Shown: positions 1-7,044, counted from the stretch's first letter. The stretch is DNA of 10,524 nt from an uncultured Finegoldia sp. (GCF_900766215.1 NZ_CAAFUQ010000052.1:1-10524); one strand, 5' to 3'. The notes: generated from the letters alone by a model not told the origin. Numbers and translations: made by a program.

Positions 1-110
1 GTAGCAAGTAGAAGTTGCAAGTGGCGGACTAACCAACGCCATTGAGGCGTGGCTGGTAATACAGGCCCTTTGGGTCGCATGAGAAAAACCCCCGGCTATG
101 CCGGGGGATG
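1..110 (+). mobile_element. Right end of an IS200/IS605-type element (partial)
   Basis: This stretch resembles the 3' end of TnpB-carrying IS200/IS605-group elements: a run of short GC-rich hairpins followed by a strong hairpin (8-bp stem 89-96 with 100-107, loop TAT) in otherwise AT-rich DNA. The GC content stands out from everything to its right, which fits an inserted element. A tnpB gene, if present, would lie upstream, outside the window. Frame 1 is open from base 1 to a TGA at 43-45 and could be a tnpB tail, but the peptide is too short to recognise. No terminal inverted repeats are expected for this family, so the exact right boundary cannot be placed; I put it just after the GC hairpin. 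The assignment rests on remembered family resemblance and folding. Confidence 0.5.
21..108 (+). ncRNA. Putative TnpB-associated omega RNA (3' portion)
   Basis: Three consecutive hairpins can be drawn: ACGCC (36-40) with GGCGT (46-50), extended by ACCA (32-35) with TGGT (54-57) across a bulge; GGCCC (64-68) with GGGTC (72-76, one wobble pair); and CCCCCGGC (89-96) with GCCGGGGG (100-107). This order matches the guide-RNA scaffold found at the right end of IS605-type tnpB elements, where the RNA overlaps the end of the gene and its 3' end runs into flanking DNA as the guide. Bases GGACTAACCA (26-35) are also perfectly complementary to the loop of the next hairpin (137-146). The 5' end is not in view. 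Confidence 0.45.
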
Positions 111-124
111 ATTATTATTGAAAA

Positions 125-167
125 TACCCTCATTACTGGTTAGTCCAATAATGAGGGTACATTTTTT
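125..167. terminator. Bidirectional-type hairpin terminator
   Basis: An 11-bp perfect stem, TACCCTCATTA (125-135) with TAATGAGGGTA (149-159), encloses a 13-base loop. On the plus strand it is followed by six T residues (162-167), and on the minus strand by TTTTCAAT. It can therefore end transcripts leaving the transposon end on the plus strand and the small membrane-protein gene on the minus strand. Bases 137-146 of the loop are the exact complement of 26-35 in the putative omega RNA. Confidence 0.65.
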
Positions 168-205
168 ACATCTATCAACAAATTTTAATATTCATCTTCT
201 GATAT

Positions 206-400
206 CTACGCTCTATTCTCATATCCTATAGAGAAAAATAGAATTGATATAGCTACTAATACAATTGATAAAGGTAGCGCTTTGGCTGCTACGAATTCTG
301 CGATATAATCACCAAATATACATATTTTTATTACATATAAAGTGATTAATGCAAAACACACTCCCAAGCACCATTTACAAATATACGCAATATTTTTCAT
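206..400 (-). CDS. Small two-helix membrane protein, unknown
   Basis: Not recognised. The start chosen is the ATG at 398-400 (protein MKNIAYICKW...), because AAGAAGG lies 9 bases upstream (410-416); the longer in-frame start at 457 has no clear ribosome binding site. The product is 64 residues. It has two hydrophobic stretches, about residues 8-28 (rich in Cys, Leu and Ile) and about 40-58, separated by a short region containing GDYIAEF, and it ends in a polar tail, so it is probably an integral membrane protein. Three cysteines fall in the first helix. The gene is divergent from mnmH, with about 190 bases between the starts, and is followed by the hairpin at 125-159. No partner is suggested by the context. 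A non-coding origin cannot be excluded for so short a frame, although the ribosome binding site and hydrophobic pattern support a real gene. Confidence 0.5.
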   Translation of the reverse strand: MKNIAYICKWCLGVCFALITLYVIKICIFGDYIAEFVAAKALPLSIVLVAISILFFSIGYENRA

Positions 401-517
401 AGTCACACACCTTCTTTTGATTAATTTAATTTTATCATAATATTTTCTGTTTATCACTAGTTTTTGTTAGATATTTATGTTATTGAACACGCTATCATAT
501 ATATAATCAGTCAAAAT

Positions 518-541
518 TTTTCCACAAAATTGTTATCAACA
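518..541 (+). other. Two DnaA-box-like 9-mers
   Basis: TTTTCCACA (518-526) fits the relaxed DnaA box TTWTNCACA. TTATCAACA (533-541) differs from the strong box TTATCCACA at one base. Both are in the same orientation, 15 bases apart, directly upstream of the mnmH -35 element. They may be chance matches in AT-rich DNA, or a DnaA-responsive control site. Confidence 0.3.
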
Positions 542-567
542 CCTTTTACAAACAAGGCAAAAGGTGT
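539..567. promoter_or_regulatory. Operator-like dyad over the mnmH promoter
   Basis: ACACCTTTT (539-547) and AAAAGGTGT (559-567) form a perfect 9-bp inverted repeat with an 11-base centre. It covers the -35 element and the spacer and touches the first base of the -10, where a dimeric repressor would block RNA polymerase. The right arm ends before the likely start of transcription, so an RNA hairpin is unlikely to be its purpose. The regulator is unknown. Confidence 0.5.
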
Positions 568-572
568 ATAAT
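545..572 (+). promoter_or_regulatory. mnmH promoter
   Basis: A -35-like TTTACA (545-550) is followed after 16 bases by a consensus -10 TATAAT (567-572). Transcription should start near 579, giving a very short leader of about 13 bases that contains the GGAGG ribosome binding site (582-586). Confidence 0.7.
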
Positions 573-591
573 TAGTACCTTGGAGGCTAAA

Positions 592-1611
592 ATGTTCGTA
601 GCAAATACTTATGAAGAACTTATAAATATGGAAAATATAATATTTATCGATGTTAGAAGTGAGTTCGAATTTACGAAAGAAACCATCCCCGGTTCTATTA
701 ATATTCCGATACTAAATAACGACGAAAGAGTGGAAATCTCAACGATTTACGATGCAGGAGATCACGAAACAGCGAAAAAATTGGCGATAAGATATGCATC
801 TGTAAAACTTGAAGACATTTACGTAAAGTTGTCTGATTTGAGTAAAAATCACAATGTGTGCTTATTCTGCTACAGAGGATCTATGAGAAGTACGGTGCTT
901 TTTAATATAATGAAATCCATGGGGCTTGATATTTACAGGCTAAAAGGAGGATACAAAGCTTATCGTAAACATGTTATTGAAAACTTAGATAAGCTTATCA
1001 ATTCACACGAATACGTAAATATCAAAGGCTACACTGGTGTTGGAAAGACAGAAATTCTGAATATTTTAGAAAATTCTCACAAAAATGTCCTCAACTTGGA
1101 ACAACTTGCAAATCACAGAGGCTCCATCCTCGGAAATGCCGGATTGGAAAATCAACCATCGCAAAAAATGTTCGAAAGTTTGTTGTTCGATAAGCTAAAA
1201 AGTTTCGATGATGAACCTGTTTTTGTGGAATGTGAAAGTAGCAAAATAGGAAGTGTGAATATTCCTAAATCATTAAGGCAAAAATACAACAATTCAACTC
1301 ACCAAGTGATGATTAACTGTGAACTTGAAGAAAGGATAGCGAGAATTAAATCAGATTATTTGAAAAATCCCGATGCCATTGATGATATCAGAAAGGCTAT
1401 TACTTACCTATCCAAATACATCGGTCAGTCCAATTCTAAAATTCTACTTGAAAAATTAGACGATGAAGACTACGATTATGTGATAGAAAGTTTGATTACG
1501 AAATACTACGACATCAATTACGCAGTCAAATCAAAAGATTTTGAGCTAGAAATAAATAATGAAAATAGCGAAAAGTGTGCTGAAGAAATAATGAAATTTT
1601 ATGCAAGATAA
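592..1611 (+). CDS. mnmH: tRNA 2-selenouridine synthase
   Basis: MnmH (SelU/YbbB) uses selenophosphate to replace the sulfur of 2-thiouridine at the wobble position of certain tRNAs, through a geranylated intermediate in the characterised enzymes. The 339-residue product has the two expected parts. The first is an N-terminal rhodanese-like domain with FIDVRSEFEF (about residues 18-27), NNDER and the CLFCYRGSMRS active-site loop, whose catalytic Cys is residue 93. The second is a P-loop domain with GYTGVGKT (about 146-153), followed by the family signature HRGSILGNAG. Length is close to the E. coli protein (364). I place the start at the ATG at 592, since GGAGG (582-586) is 5 bases upstream; the in-frame TTG at 580 overlaps that site. 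The gene is monocistronic, with its own promoter and dyad, and is convergent with the next genes. Its presence implies that the organism makes selenophosphate (selD elsewhere). Confidence 0.93.
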   Translation: MFVANTYEELINMENIIFIDVRSEFEFTKETIPGSINIPILNNDERVEISTIYDAGDHETAKKLAIRYASVKLEDIYVKLSDLSKNHNVCLFCYRGSMRSTVLFNIMKSMGLDIYRLKGGYKAYRKHVIENLDKLINSHEYVNIKGYTGVGKTEILNILENSHKNVLNLEQLANHRGSILGNAGLENQPSQKMFESLLFDKLKSFDDEPVFVECESSKIGSVNIPKSLRQKYNNSTHQVMINCELEERIARIKSDYLKNPDAIDDIRKAITYLSKYIGQSNSKILLEKLDDEDYDYVIESLITKYYDINYAVKSKDFELEINNENSEKCAEEIMKFYAR

Positions 1612-1643
1612 TTCTGTATAAATATGTGTTTTGAGTACAACAA

Positions 1644-1680
1644 AAGCAGATGCCATATAAGACATCTGCTTATTTTTATT
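1644..1680. terminator. Terminator between convergent genes
   Basis: AAGCAGATG (1644-1652) pairs with CATCTGCTT (1663-1671), with a 10-base loop. It is followed on the plus strand by a T-rich run after mnmH. On the minus strand it lies 5 bases past the stop of the COG4905-type gene and is followed by CTTTTGTTGT, so it probably serves both genes. Confidence 0.8.
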
Positions 1681-2584
1681 TTTTGTAAGTTATATCGTTT
1701 CTCTTTGCAACTCTTTGTATGTTTTTTTGGTGAGTTTGTAATCTTTTAAGCCTTTTATCGTAAACTTTGTCGATTCTATCGTGGATTAGATCGACCTTTT
1801 CAGCGCTTTCAACTCTTTCATCCAACAAAGTTTTGAGCTTTTCTTTGAGGTTGGTTTCTCTTTCAATTCTGTCTTCTAATATTTTGGCGCTGTTTTCTAT
1901 GAAGGATTTCTTGATTTCCACTTGTTCTATCCTGTCACGAAGTGCACTTTTAAGTCCCGACAAATCAGCTTCAAGTGTTTGTGATCCTTCCAACGCTTTG
2001 AGCTTGACATCCTTTCTGATTTCGTTCAAGTATGCTTCCATTTTTTCTTGATATTCAATTATATATCTAAATCCATATGCTTGTTTTACTGAAATCACAA
2101 CATCTACTGAAAAAATAGCAATAAGAATGTAAATCACGAAGTTGTAGTTGCTGTTTTTGATTTTTTCAGTAAGTTCAAGTATGTATTTATTGGAATAATT
2201 CATCATGAATATGGACATAACTCCGAAAAACAGTGATGATCTGAGGCATATCAGCCCTTTTATGTTCATAAATCTTTCTGTGTAATCCCAATATCTTACT
2301 TTGAATATTTTTTCAATTAAATATCCTGTTATAAACTCCAATGCCGTTGCGATTATAAGTCCCGAGAAAAATATTACGATGTAAGAATCGTTAAATCTCT
2401 CTATTGCGTGATCCACAAAAAGCGTGATGAACACTGCTCCAAACCCATATATCGGAAGTAATGGCCCGTACAAGAACCCTCTGTTTGTGAGTTTCTTTTG
2501 GTTAAAGCTCACCCAGATCACTTCCCAAATATACCCAAAAACTGCATAAAAGAAGAACATATATATGAAATTAATTAACTCCAT
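1676..2584 (-). CDS. COG4905/CmpB-type membrane protein with coiled-coil tail
   Basis: The 302-residue product resembles the PF06541/COG4905 family, often labelled putative ABC transporter permease; the true function is unknown. Five hydrophobic segments are visible at about residues 3-26, 38-58, 68-90, 112-129 and 148-166. Family-type signatures are NRGFLYGPLLPIYG (34-47), EFITGYLIEKIF (83-94), WDYTERFMNIKG (99-110) and the SLFFG of the fourth helix. From about residue 175 to the end the chain is highly charged and heptad-like (long runs of Glu/Lys/Arg with spaced Leu/Ile), so it likely forms a cytoplasmic coiled coil. AAGGAG precedes the ATG by 5 bases. It is the last gene of the minus-strand series, 33 bases after the small membrane protein gene and separated from it by a hairpin. 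No ATPase or substrate-binding gene is adjacent, which argues against reading it as a standard ABC permease. Confidence 0.8.
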   Translation of the reverse strand: MELINFIYMFFFYAVFGYIWEVIWVSFNQKKLTNRGFLYGPLLPIYGFGAVFITLFVDHAIERFNDSYIVIFFSGLIIATALEFITGYLIEKIFKVRYWDYTERFMNIKGLICLRSSLFFGVMSIFMMNYSNKYILELTEKIKNSNYNFVIYILIAIFSVDVVISVKQAYGFRYIIEYQEKMEAYLNEIRKDVKLKALEGSQTLEADLSGLKSALRDRIEQVEIKKSFIENSAKILEDRIERETNLKEKLKTLLDERVESAEKVDLIHDRIDKVYDKRLKRLQTHQKNIQRVAKRNDITYKK

Positions 2585-2599
2585 TTTATCTCCTTAAAG

Positions 2600-2627
2600 A
2601 CAAAGATAGGCTTTCACCTATCTTTGT
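2600..2627. terminator. Stem-loop at a gene junction, possible partial terminator
   Basis: ACAAAGATAGG (2600-2610) pairs perfectly over 11 bp with CCTATCTTTGT (2617-2627), with a 6-base loop. The stop codon of the upstream minus-strand gene (2618-2620) sits inside the stem. In the minus direction the U-tract is weak (CTTTAAGG) and runs straight into the next ribosome binding site, so partial termination or RNA processing is likelier than a full stop. The plus direction has a better T-run but no gene ending there. Confidence 0.55.
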
Positions 2628-2974
2628 GTTTTTGATTTATTTTTGTATATTGCTGTATAAACTAAGTGTATAATTATTGCAAACGCAAATGGCATATATA
2701 TCCTCGTAAATGAAAATTCTTTCAGATATTTTACAATCGCCATTATGGATACTGCCGCACTTGCAATCAAATACAATCTCAATTCTTTAAGAGATGATAT
2801 GTCCTCATCTCTTCTATCGAAAATCATTTTAGTCACTACTAATAATGATGCTACGAAAACTATCAGCATAATTCTTGTTAAGTTCTTTCCTGATATTGCT
2901 ATTTCTACTAGAAATCCCGAGAACAACAAGAATACGACATATGTTATTAGTGTGAATAGTCTGTTGTTTTTCAC
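2618..2974 (-). CDS. Small four-helix membrane protein, unknown
   Basis: Not recognised. The 118-residue product has four hydrophobic segments at about residues 7-27, 30-49, 66-84 and 90-109. A charged loop (DRRDEDISSLKE) follows the second and a basic tail (KNKSKTQR) ends the chain, so it should be an integral membrane protein with the charged parts probably cytoplasmic. The start is a GTG (2972-2974), one base after the pta stop codon, with no clear Shine-Dalgarno sequence; translation probably depends on ribosomes finishing pta. The next gene downstream also encodes a membrane protein of unknown role, and the two may work together, but nothing in the sequence proves it. Confidence 0.65.
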   Translation of the reverse strand: MKNNRLFTLITYVVFLLFSGFLVEIAISGKNLTRIMLIVFVASLLVVTKMIFDRRDEDISSLKELRLYLIASAAVSIMAIVKYLKEFSFTRIYMPFAFAIIIHLVYTAIYKNKSKTQR

Positions 2975-2975
2975 G

Positions 2976-3947
2976 TTATAATGCTTGAGCTGCTGTGATT
3001 AGAGCTAGTTTGTATACGTCTTCTTCGTTACATCCACGAGATAAGTCGTTAACAGGTTTTGCCATTCCTTGAAGGATTGGTCCTATTGCTTCGAATTTGC
3101 CTAATCTTTGAGCGATTTTGTATCCGATGTTACCAGCTTGTAAATCTGGGAATACGAACACATTTGCGTGTCCCGCTACGTTTGAACCTGGAGCTTTTTG
3201 TTTTCCTACAGATTCCACGATACTTGCGTCAAATTGTAATTCTCCGTCGATTGGTAATTCTGGAGCCATTTCTTTTGCAAGTTTAGTAGCGTTGGCAACT
3301 TTTTCTGCAAATGGGTGTTTTGCAGATCCTTTTGTGGAGAATGAAAGGAATGCAACTTTTGGATCGATGTCGTAAAGTTTTGCAGTTTCAGCACTTACAA
3401 CCCCAACTTCTGCCAATTGTTCTTCTGATAATTCTATGTTGATGGCAATGTCAGAGAATACGTATCTTTCGCCATTTGGTCCTATCATTACCATAGCTCC
3501 TGATACAAGCTTAGTGCCTTCTTTTGTCTTGATGATTTGAAGTGCTGGTTTTACAGTGTCTCCAGTTGAGTGAACTGCTCCTGATACAAGACCGTCTACT
3601 TCGTCGCAATAAAGCATCATTGTTCCGTAGTAATTAACATCTTTTAACATTGTTCTAGCTTGTTCTTCAGTGTTTTTGCCTTTACGTCTTTCAACAAATT
3701 TTTCTACCTTTTCATCGAAATCATCTGCTGTAAGTGGGTTGATGATTTGAACCCCTTCAATGTTCAAGTTTTCTTGGTTTGCTAATTCTTTGATTTTAGA
3801 TTCATCACCTAAAATAACAGGAGTTATGATTTTTTCTTCATTTAATCTAGCTACTGCTTTCAAAATTCTTAGTTCTTCTCCTTCAGGAAATACGATTCTC
3901 AAGTTTTTTCCTGAAATTTTTGATTTTAATGATTCAAATATATCCAT
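2976..3947 (-). CDS. pta: Phosphate acetyltransferase
   Basis: Pta (EC 2.3.1.8) interconverts acetyl-CoA plus phosphate with acetyl phosphate plus CoA. With acetate kinase it makes ATP and acetate in fermenting bacteria. The 323-residue cytoplasmic protein has the normal length of the short, single-domain Pta class. Signatures include RIVFPEGEE (17-25), DGLVSGAVHSTGDTVKPALQ (118-137), LSFSTKGSAKHP (201-212), DGELQFDAS (234-242), ANVFVFPDLQAGNIGYK (261-277) and GPILQGMAKPVNDLSRG (289-305). The last contains the Ser-Arg pair (303-304) equivalent to active-site residues of characterised enzymes. AAAGGAG lies about 6 bases before the ATG. It follows the DUF4446 gene by 23 bases and is followed by the small membrane protein gene after one base. 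No ackA is adjacent in the window. Butyryl/propanoyl relatives exist, but these motifs fit acetyltransferase best. Confidence 0.94.
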   Translation of the reverse strand: MDIFESLKSKISGKNLRIVFPEGEELRILKAVARLNEEKIITPVILGDESKIKELANQENLNIEGVQIINPLTADDFDEKVEKFVERRKGKNTEEQARTMLKDVNYYGTMMLYCDEVDGLVSGAVHSTGDTVKPALQIIKTKEGTKLVSGAMVMIGPNGERYVFSDIAINIELSEEQLAEVGVVSAETAKLYDIDPKVAFLSFSTKGSAKHPFAEKVANATKLAKEMAPELPIDGELQFDASIVESVGKQKAPGSNVAGHANVFVFPDLQAGNIGYKIAQRLGKFEAIGPILQGMAKPVNDLSRGCNEEDVYKLALITAAQAL

Positions 3948-3970
3948 TTTCTTCTCCTTTATTACATGTT

Positions 3971-4459
3971 TTATTTTAAAGCTTTCTTCAAAGCTTCATT
4001 TTCCTCGTCGCTTAGTTTCTCGCTACATTTAGCGTTTGTTATGATTTTGATATAATTTGTAGATTGCTCTCTTCCGAAAATCGAAGTTATGATGAGCCCG
4101 TTGTCGTTTGCATCCAACAAACATAGTGAATACGACAGTTTGTTTGTCAAATATTCAAACGCATCGTAATTCACAAGCCCTACTTTTTGTAGTGATATAG
4201 CTTGCAAATTCTCTACGGATTCTAATGTTTTCTCCAATTCTTCTAGCTTGTTTTTATTCGCAATGATATCCAGTGAATTTTGATTCAAAATATCTTCGAT
4301 ATCTCCATCTTGTGCCCTAAAAAGCGCATCGTATCTTCTTTTGACACGGTTTACTTTTTTGTTGACGATGTTGATTTTACGGAAATTGATTAAGGAAACT
4401 AATGCCACAAACACCAAAAGAACTATCAATATTGTGTTCAACGCATTAAATTGCCCCAT
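3971..4459 (-). CDS. DUF4446 family membrane-anchored protein
   Basis: The 162-residue product matches the DUF4446 pattern, a family of unknown function common in Clostridia and often located beside parAB. It has one N-terminal transmembrane helix (about residues 6-26), then a basic and helical, probably coiled-coil, segment (about 28-90), and a C-terminal domain with the family motifs QKVGLVNYDAFEYL (91-104), LSYSLCLLDANDNGLIITSI (108-127) and FGREQSTNYIK (128-138). The C-terminal part most likely lies in the cytoplasm. GAGGAG lies about 6 bases upstream of the ATG. The first 14 bases overlap the end of the preceding aminotransferase gene, so the two are co-translated. The final codons contain a small 7-bp inverted repeat (3979-3985 with 3990-3996) that lacks a U-tract and does not look like a terminator. 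Confidence 0.85.
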   Translation of the reverse strand: MGQFNALNTILIVLLVFVALVSLINFRKINIVNKKVNRVKRRYDALFRAQDGDIEDILNQNSLDIIANKNKLEELEKTLESVENLQAISLQKVGLVNYDAFEYLTNKLSYSLCLLDANDNGLIITSIFGREQSTNYIKIITNAKCSEKLSDEENEALKKALK

Positions 4460-5603
4460 CTTTGTCTCCTCTGTTGATTTCCTTCAAAGCTTCGATAGCT
4501 TTGTCAACTTCTTCTTCTGTGTTGAAATGTCCAAATGAAAATCTTACCGCACCAATATCTTGTGTGTGAATTGTCTTGTGAGCAAGTGGCGCACAGTGAA
4601 TTCCTGCTCTTGTCGCAATATCGTATTTGTCATCTAAGATGTATGCTAATTGGCTGGAGCCTATTCCTTCGACATTTACAGGCACGACAGGACCTTGGTT
4701 TTCATCCAAACTTCCGTAAAGTATTATACCCTTTTCGTCCTTCAAACTATCAATAAATCTGTTTTTAAGTTTGTTTTCGTGGTTTCTGATGTTTTCAAGT
4801 CCTTCTTTTTTGATAAAATCAACCCCTGCTGAAAGCGCATAGATAGCAGGTCCGTTGATAGTTCCCGCTTCTAATCTGTCGGGATATTCGTCAGGTTGCT
4901 CTAAATCTTGTGAATGAGATCCAGTTCCACCTTGTTTCAAACTCTTGACATCAATTCCTTCTTTTATATATAAGCCGCCTGTTCCCATCGGACCAAACAA
5001 AGATTTGTGTCCCGGAAAACACAACACATCAATCGGCATATTTTTCATATCAAAATCCAAATAACCCATAGCTTGTGCAGCGTCCACGATATACAAAATT
5101 CCGTGGGAATGCATGATTTCTCCGATTTTACAGAAATCGACTATAGTTCCTGTCAAATTGCTCATGGCTGTCGTCACACACACTCTAGTATTGTCGGTGA
5201 TAGCTTCTTCAACCTTTTTAACATCCAAAATCCCACGTTCATCTGCGTACACAACAGTCAAATCGATAAATCCATCTTCTTGCATTTTGTGAAGAGGTCT
5301 AAGAACTGAATTGTGTTCCAAAGAAGTCGTGATAACGTGGTCTCCTTTTTTAACAAGACCTTTGATAGCGATGTTCAAGCTGTCAGTACAATTCAACGTG
5401 AAAATCAAATTAAGTGGATTTGTGCCGCCGATAAATTCAGCGATGTTCATTCTAGAATTGAAAATCGCCCTATCCATTTTCAAAGACAACTTATGCCCAC
5501 TTCTACCAGGATTTGCGGCAAACTCTCTCGTAGCTTCGTTGAGTTTTTCGTAAACTATCTCTGGTTTTGGAAAACTCGTTGCAGCATTATCGAAATAAGC
5601 CAT
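4446..5603 (-). CDS. Cysteine desulfurase-like class V aminotransferase
   Basis: A PLP-dependent enzyme of the cysteine desulfurase/selenocysteine lyase superfamily, closest by length and motifs to the EF2568-like subfamily (TIGR01977), whose substrate is not established. The 385-residue protein starts directly at YFDNAATSFPKP. It shows EHNS (96-99, the His that stacks on PLP), VDAAQ (173-177, with Asp174), FPGHKSLFGPMGTGG (196-210) with the Schiff-base Lys200, and RAGIHCAPLAH (332-342) with the candidate catalytic Cys337. These residues suggest that it can remove S or Se from cysteine or selenocysteine. The ATG overlaps the stop of the upstream folate-enzyme gene (TAATG), and AGGAG sits within that gene's end. 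No iscU, thiI or other sulfur-acceptor gene adjoins it; mnmH 3 kb away on the other strand makes a selenium role possible, but this is speculation. Confidence 0.88.
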   Translation of the reverse strand: MAYFDNAATSFPKPEIVYEKLNEATREFAANPGRSGHKLSLKMDRAIFNSRMNIAEFIGGTNPLNLIFTLNCTDSLNIAIKGLVKKGDHVITTSLEHNSVLRPLHKMQEDGFIDLTVVYADERGILDVKKVEEAITDNTRVCVTTAMSNLTGTIVDFCKIGEIMHSHGILYIVDAAQAMGYLDFDMKNMPIDVLCFPGHKSLFGPMGTGGLYIKEGIDVKSLKQGGTGSHSQDLEQPDEYPDRLEAGTINGPAIYALSAGVDFIKKEGLENIRNHENKLKNRFIDSLKDEKGIILYGSLDENQGPVVPVNVEGIGSSQLAYILDDKYDIATRAGIHCAPLAHKTIHTQDIGAVRFSFGHFNTEEEVDKAIEALKEINRGDKDGAI

Positions 5604-6238
5604 TATACTTCTCCTATTTTCTTGAATGATATTTCTTCGATTTCTCTCAATAAAACTTCTGATTTGTCTTCTAATGCTGTGATTTCTTCTGAAACAGCTG
5701 ATGCATCACCAAGTTGTTTCATGTTGATTTTGGCATTAAGCATAACTGATTTCATACTAGATTGTAATAAATATGCACTTGCTAAAAGGTCTGTTATTGC
5801 ATATTTATCGATATATTTTGCGATTTGTTTGATAAGCTCCATAGCTTCCATCATAATTCTCGCAGAAGACATTGGAGATTCAGTAGCAATAACATAACCA
5901 TCTGCTATCATTTTCTTTCTGTAAGCTTTTTCTTCGTCAGTTTCCTTAGGAAGCTTGTATGCTTGAAGAACTGAGTCGAAGCTTTTAGTGTCTTCAACCA
6001 TTTTTTCCTTCAATTCTTCGATGATTTCTGAAAGTCTGTCTACATGTCCTCTTATTTCTTGTTGAGTTTTCTCATCTAAGGCTTTGAAGACTTTTTTGTC
6101 TTCAGTTAGATAAAAACTCATGTTTCCAATACCTACTCCCAAAAGCGCTGTCAATGCACTAATAGAACCCCCACCAGGAAGTTCCTTTGAATTTACATTT
6201 TTAATAAATTCTTCTAAAGTTTGATCCATAAACATCAT
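5603..6238 (-). CDS. Cyclodeaminase/cyclohydrolase family protein (FTCD_C)
   Basis: The 211-residue cytoplasmic protein belongs to the formiminotransferase-cyclodeaminase C-terminal family (PF04961). Members are formimino-THF cyclodeaminases or methenyl-THF cyclohydrolases (FchA) in one-carbon metabolism. The start of the family fold is clear: ELPGGGSISALTALLGVGIG (19-38), followed by an all-helical chain including KPxET-like and SPMSSARIMMEAMEL segments, and SAYLLQSSMKSVMLNAKINM near the C-terminus, all typical. Length (about 210) equals the stand-alone enzymes. The ATG at 6236-6238 overlaps the parB stop (ATGA), with GGAG 11 bases upstream inside parB; ATGs at codons 2 and 4 are alternatives. 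It is cotranscribed with parAB. Which of the two reactions it catalyses cannot be read from the sequence; no histidine-degradation gene is nearby, which slightly favours a THF role. Confidence 0.85.
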   Translation of the reverse strand: MMFMDQTLEEFIKNVNSKELPGGGSISALTALLGVGIGNMSFYLTEDKKVFKALDEKTQQEIRGHVDRLSEIIEELKEKMVEDTKSFDSVLQAYKLPKETDEEKAYRKKMIADGYVIATESPMSSARIMMEAMELIKQIAKYIDKYAITDLLASAYLLQSSMKSVMLNAKINMKQLGDASAVSEEITALEDKSEVLLREIEEISFKKIGEV

Positions 6239-7044
6239 AGCTCTAATATCTCCATAATCCTTTCTAAATCTTCATTTGATAGATATTCTATCTCTATACT
6301 TCCGCCTTTTCTTTTCGGCTTAATCCTAACCTTTGTAGAGAATTTCTCCAAGAATCTGTTTTGTATATCCATTAAAAATGGGTCATTTTCTTTGGATACT
6401 TTCTCAATCTCTCTGACATTTGTCTTTTTGTTTAAAAGCTTATCCAACAGAGATTTTCTCTTTTTTATATCCTCAATAGCAAGTAAACTTCTCGCTTGTG
6501 ACGATGTGATGTCTCCTTTTTTCAAGTGTTCCAGTGACAAATCATCCAAGTTCAACAGCCTCAAAGTATTCGCTATATAAGATCTTGATTTGGATAATTT
6601 ATCTGCTAATTCTTTTTGTGTCAAAGAATAGTTATCCATCAAGTTTTTGTATGCTATCGCTTCTTCAACAGCGTTCAAATCCTCACGTTGAATGTTTTCA
6701 ATCAAGGAAACTTCTGCGACCTCACTATCTTCCATTTCCTTAATAATCACTGGAATTTCAGATAATCCAGCCTCTAAGCTTGCCAAAAACCTTCTTTCTC
6801 CGGCGATTATTTCGTACTTGTCGTCCTTTTTTCTGACGATAATCGGCGAAATAACACCGTATTCCTTGATAGAATTAGCCAACTCTCGTATTTTGTCTTT
6901 TTCGAAATGTGTTCTTGGTTGATCTTCTCTTCTAATTATTTTAGATAATTCGACACTAGTAATCGAATCAGAACTTGTCGTTTCAATAATATTTTGTGGT
7001 ATTAAAGCGTCTAAGCCTCTTCCTAATCCTTTTTTTCTAACCAT
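6235..7044 (-). CDS. parB: Chromosome-partitioning protein ParB (Spo0J)
   Basis: ParB binds parS, loads as a CTP-dependent sliding clamp, spreads along DNA, stimulates ParA ATPase and recruits SMC condensin near the origin. The 269-residue protein has the N-terminal KKGLGRGLDALI peptide (4-15) that contacts ParA, and the ParB/Srx CTPase domain with QPRTHFE (42-48), IIAGERRFLAS (79-89) and ENIQRED (116-122). These are followed by the helix-turn-helix LTQKELADKLSKSRSYIANT (141-160) that reads parS, and a C-terminal dimerisation region (about 225-269). The ATG overlaps the parA stop (TAATG); GGAGG lies about 10 bases upstream. Two perfect parS sites upstream are its expected targets. The 3' end overlaps the next gene by 4 bases. 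Confidence 0.96.
   Translation of the reverse strand: MVRKKGLGRGLDALIPQNIIETTSSDSITSVELSKIIRREDQPRTHFEKDKIRELANSIKEYGVISPIIVRKKDDKYEIIAGERRFLASLEAGLSEIPVIIKEMEDSEVAEVSLIENIQREDLNAVEEAIAYKNLMDNYSLTQKELADKLSKSRSYIANTLRLLNLDDLSLEHLKKGDITSSQARSLLAIEDIKKRKSLLDKLLNKKTNVREIEKVSKENDPFLMDIQNRFLEKFSTKVRIKPKRKGGSIEIEYLSNEDLERIMEILEL

Noticed and set aside
2966..2981. parS-like TTTTTCACGTTATAA near the pta stop
   Set aside because: Only the left half resembles parS; the right half breaks the palindrome, so ParB binding is not expected.
3979..3996. Inverted repeat AAGCTTT/AAAGCTT at the end of the DUF4446 gene
   Set aside because: The stem is only 7 bp, arises from repeated Ala-Leu-Lys codons, and lacks a following U-tract, so it is not a credible terminator before pta.
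5313..5897. A 194-codon open frame on the plus strand
   Set aside because: It lies antisense to the aminotransferase and folate-family genes, has no recognisable domain and no convincing ribosome binding site, and is explained as a shadow of well-supported genes.
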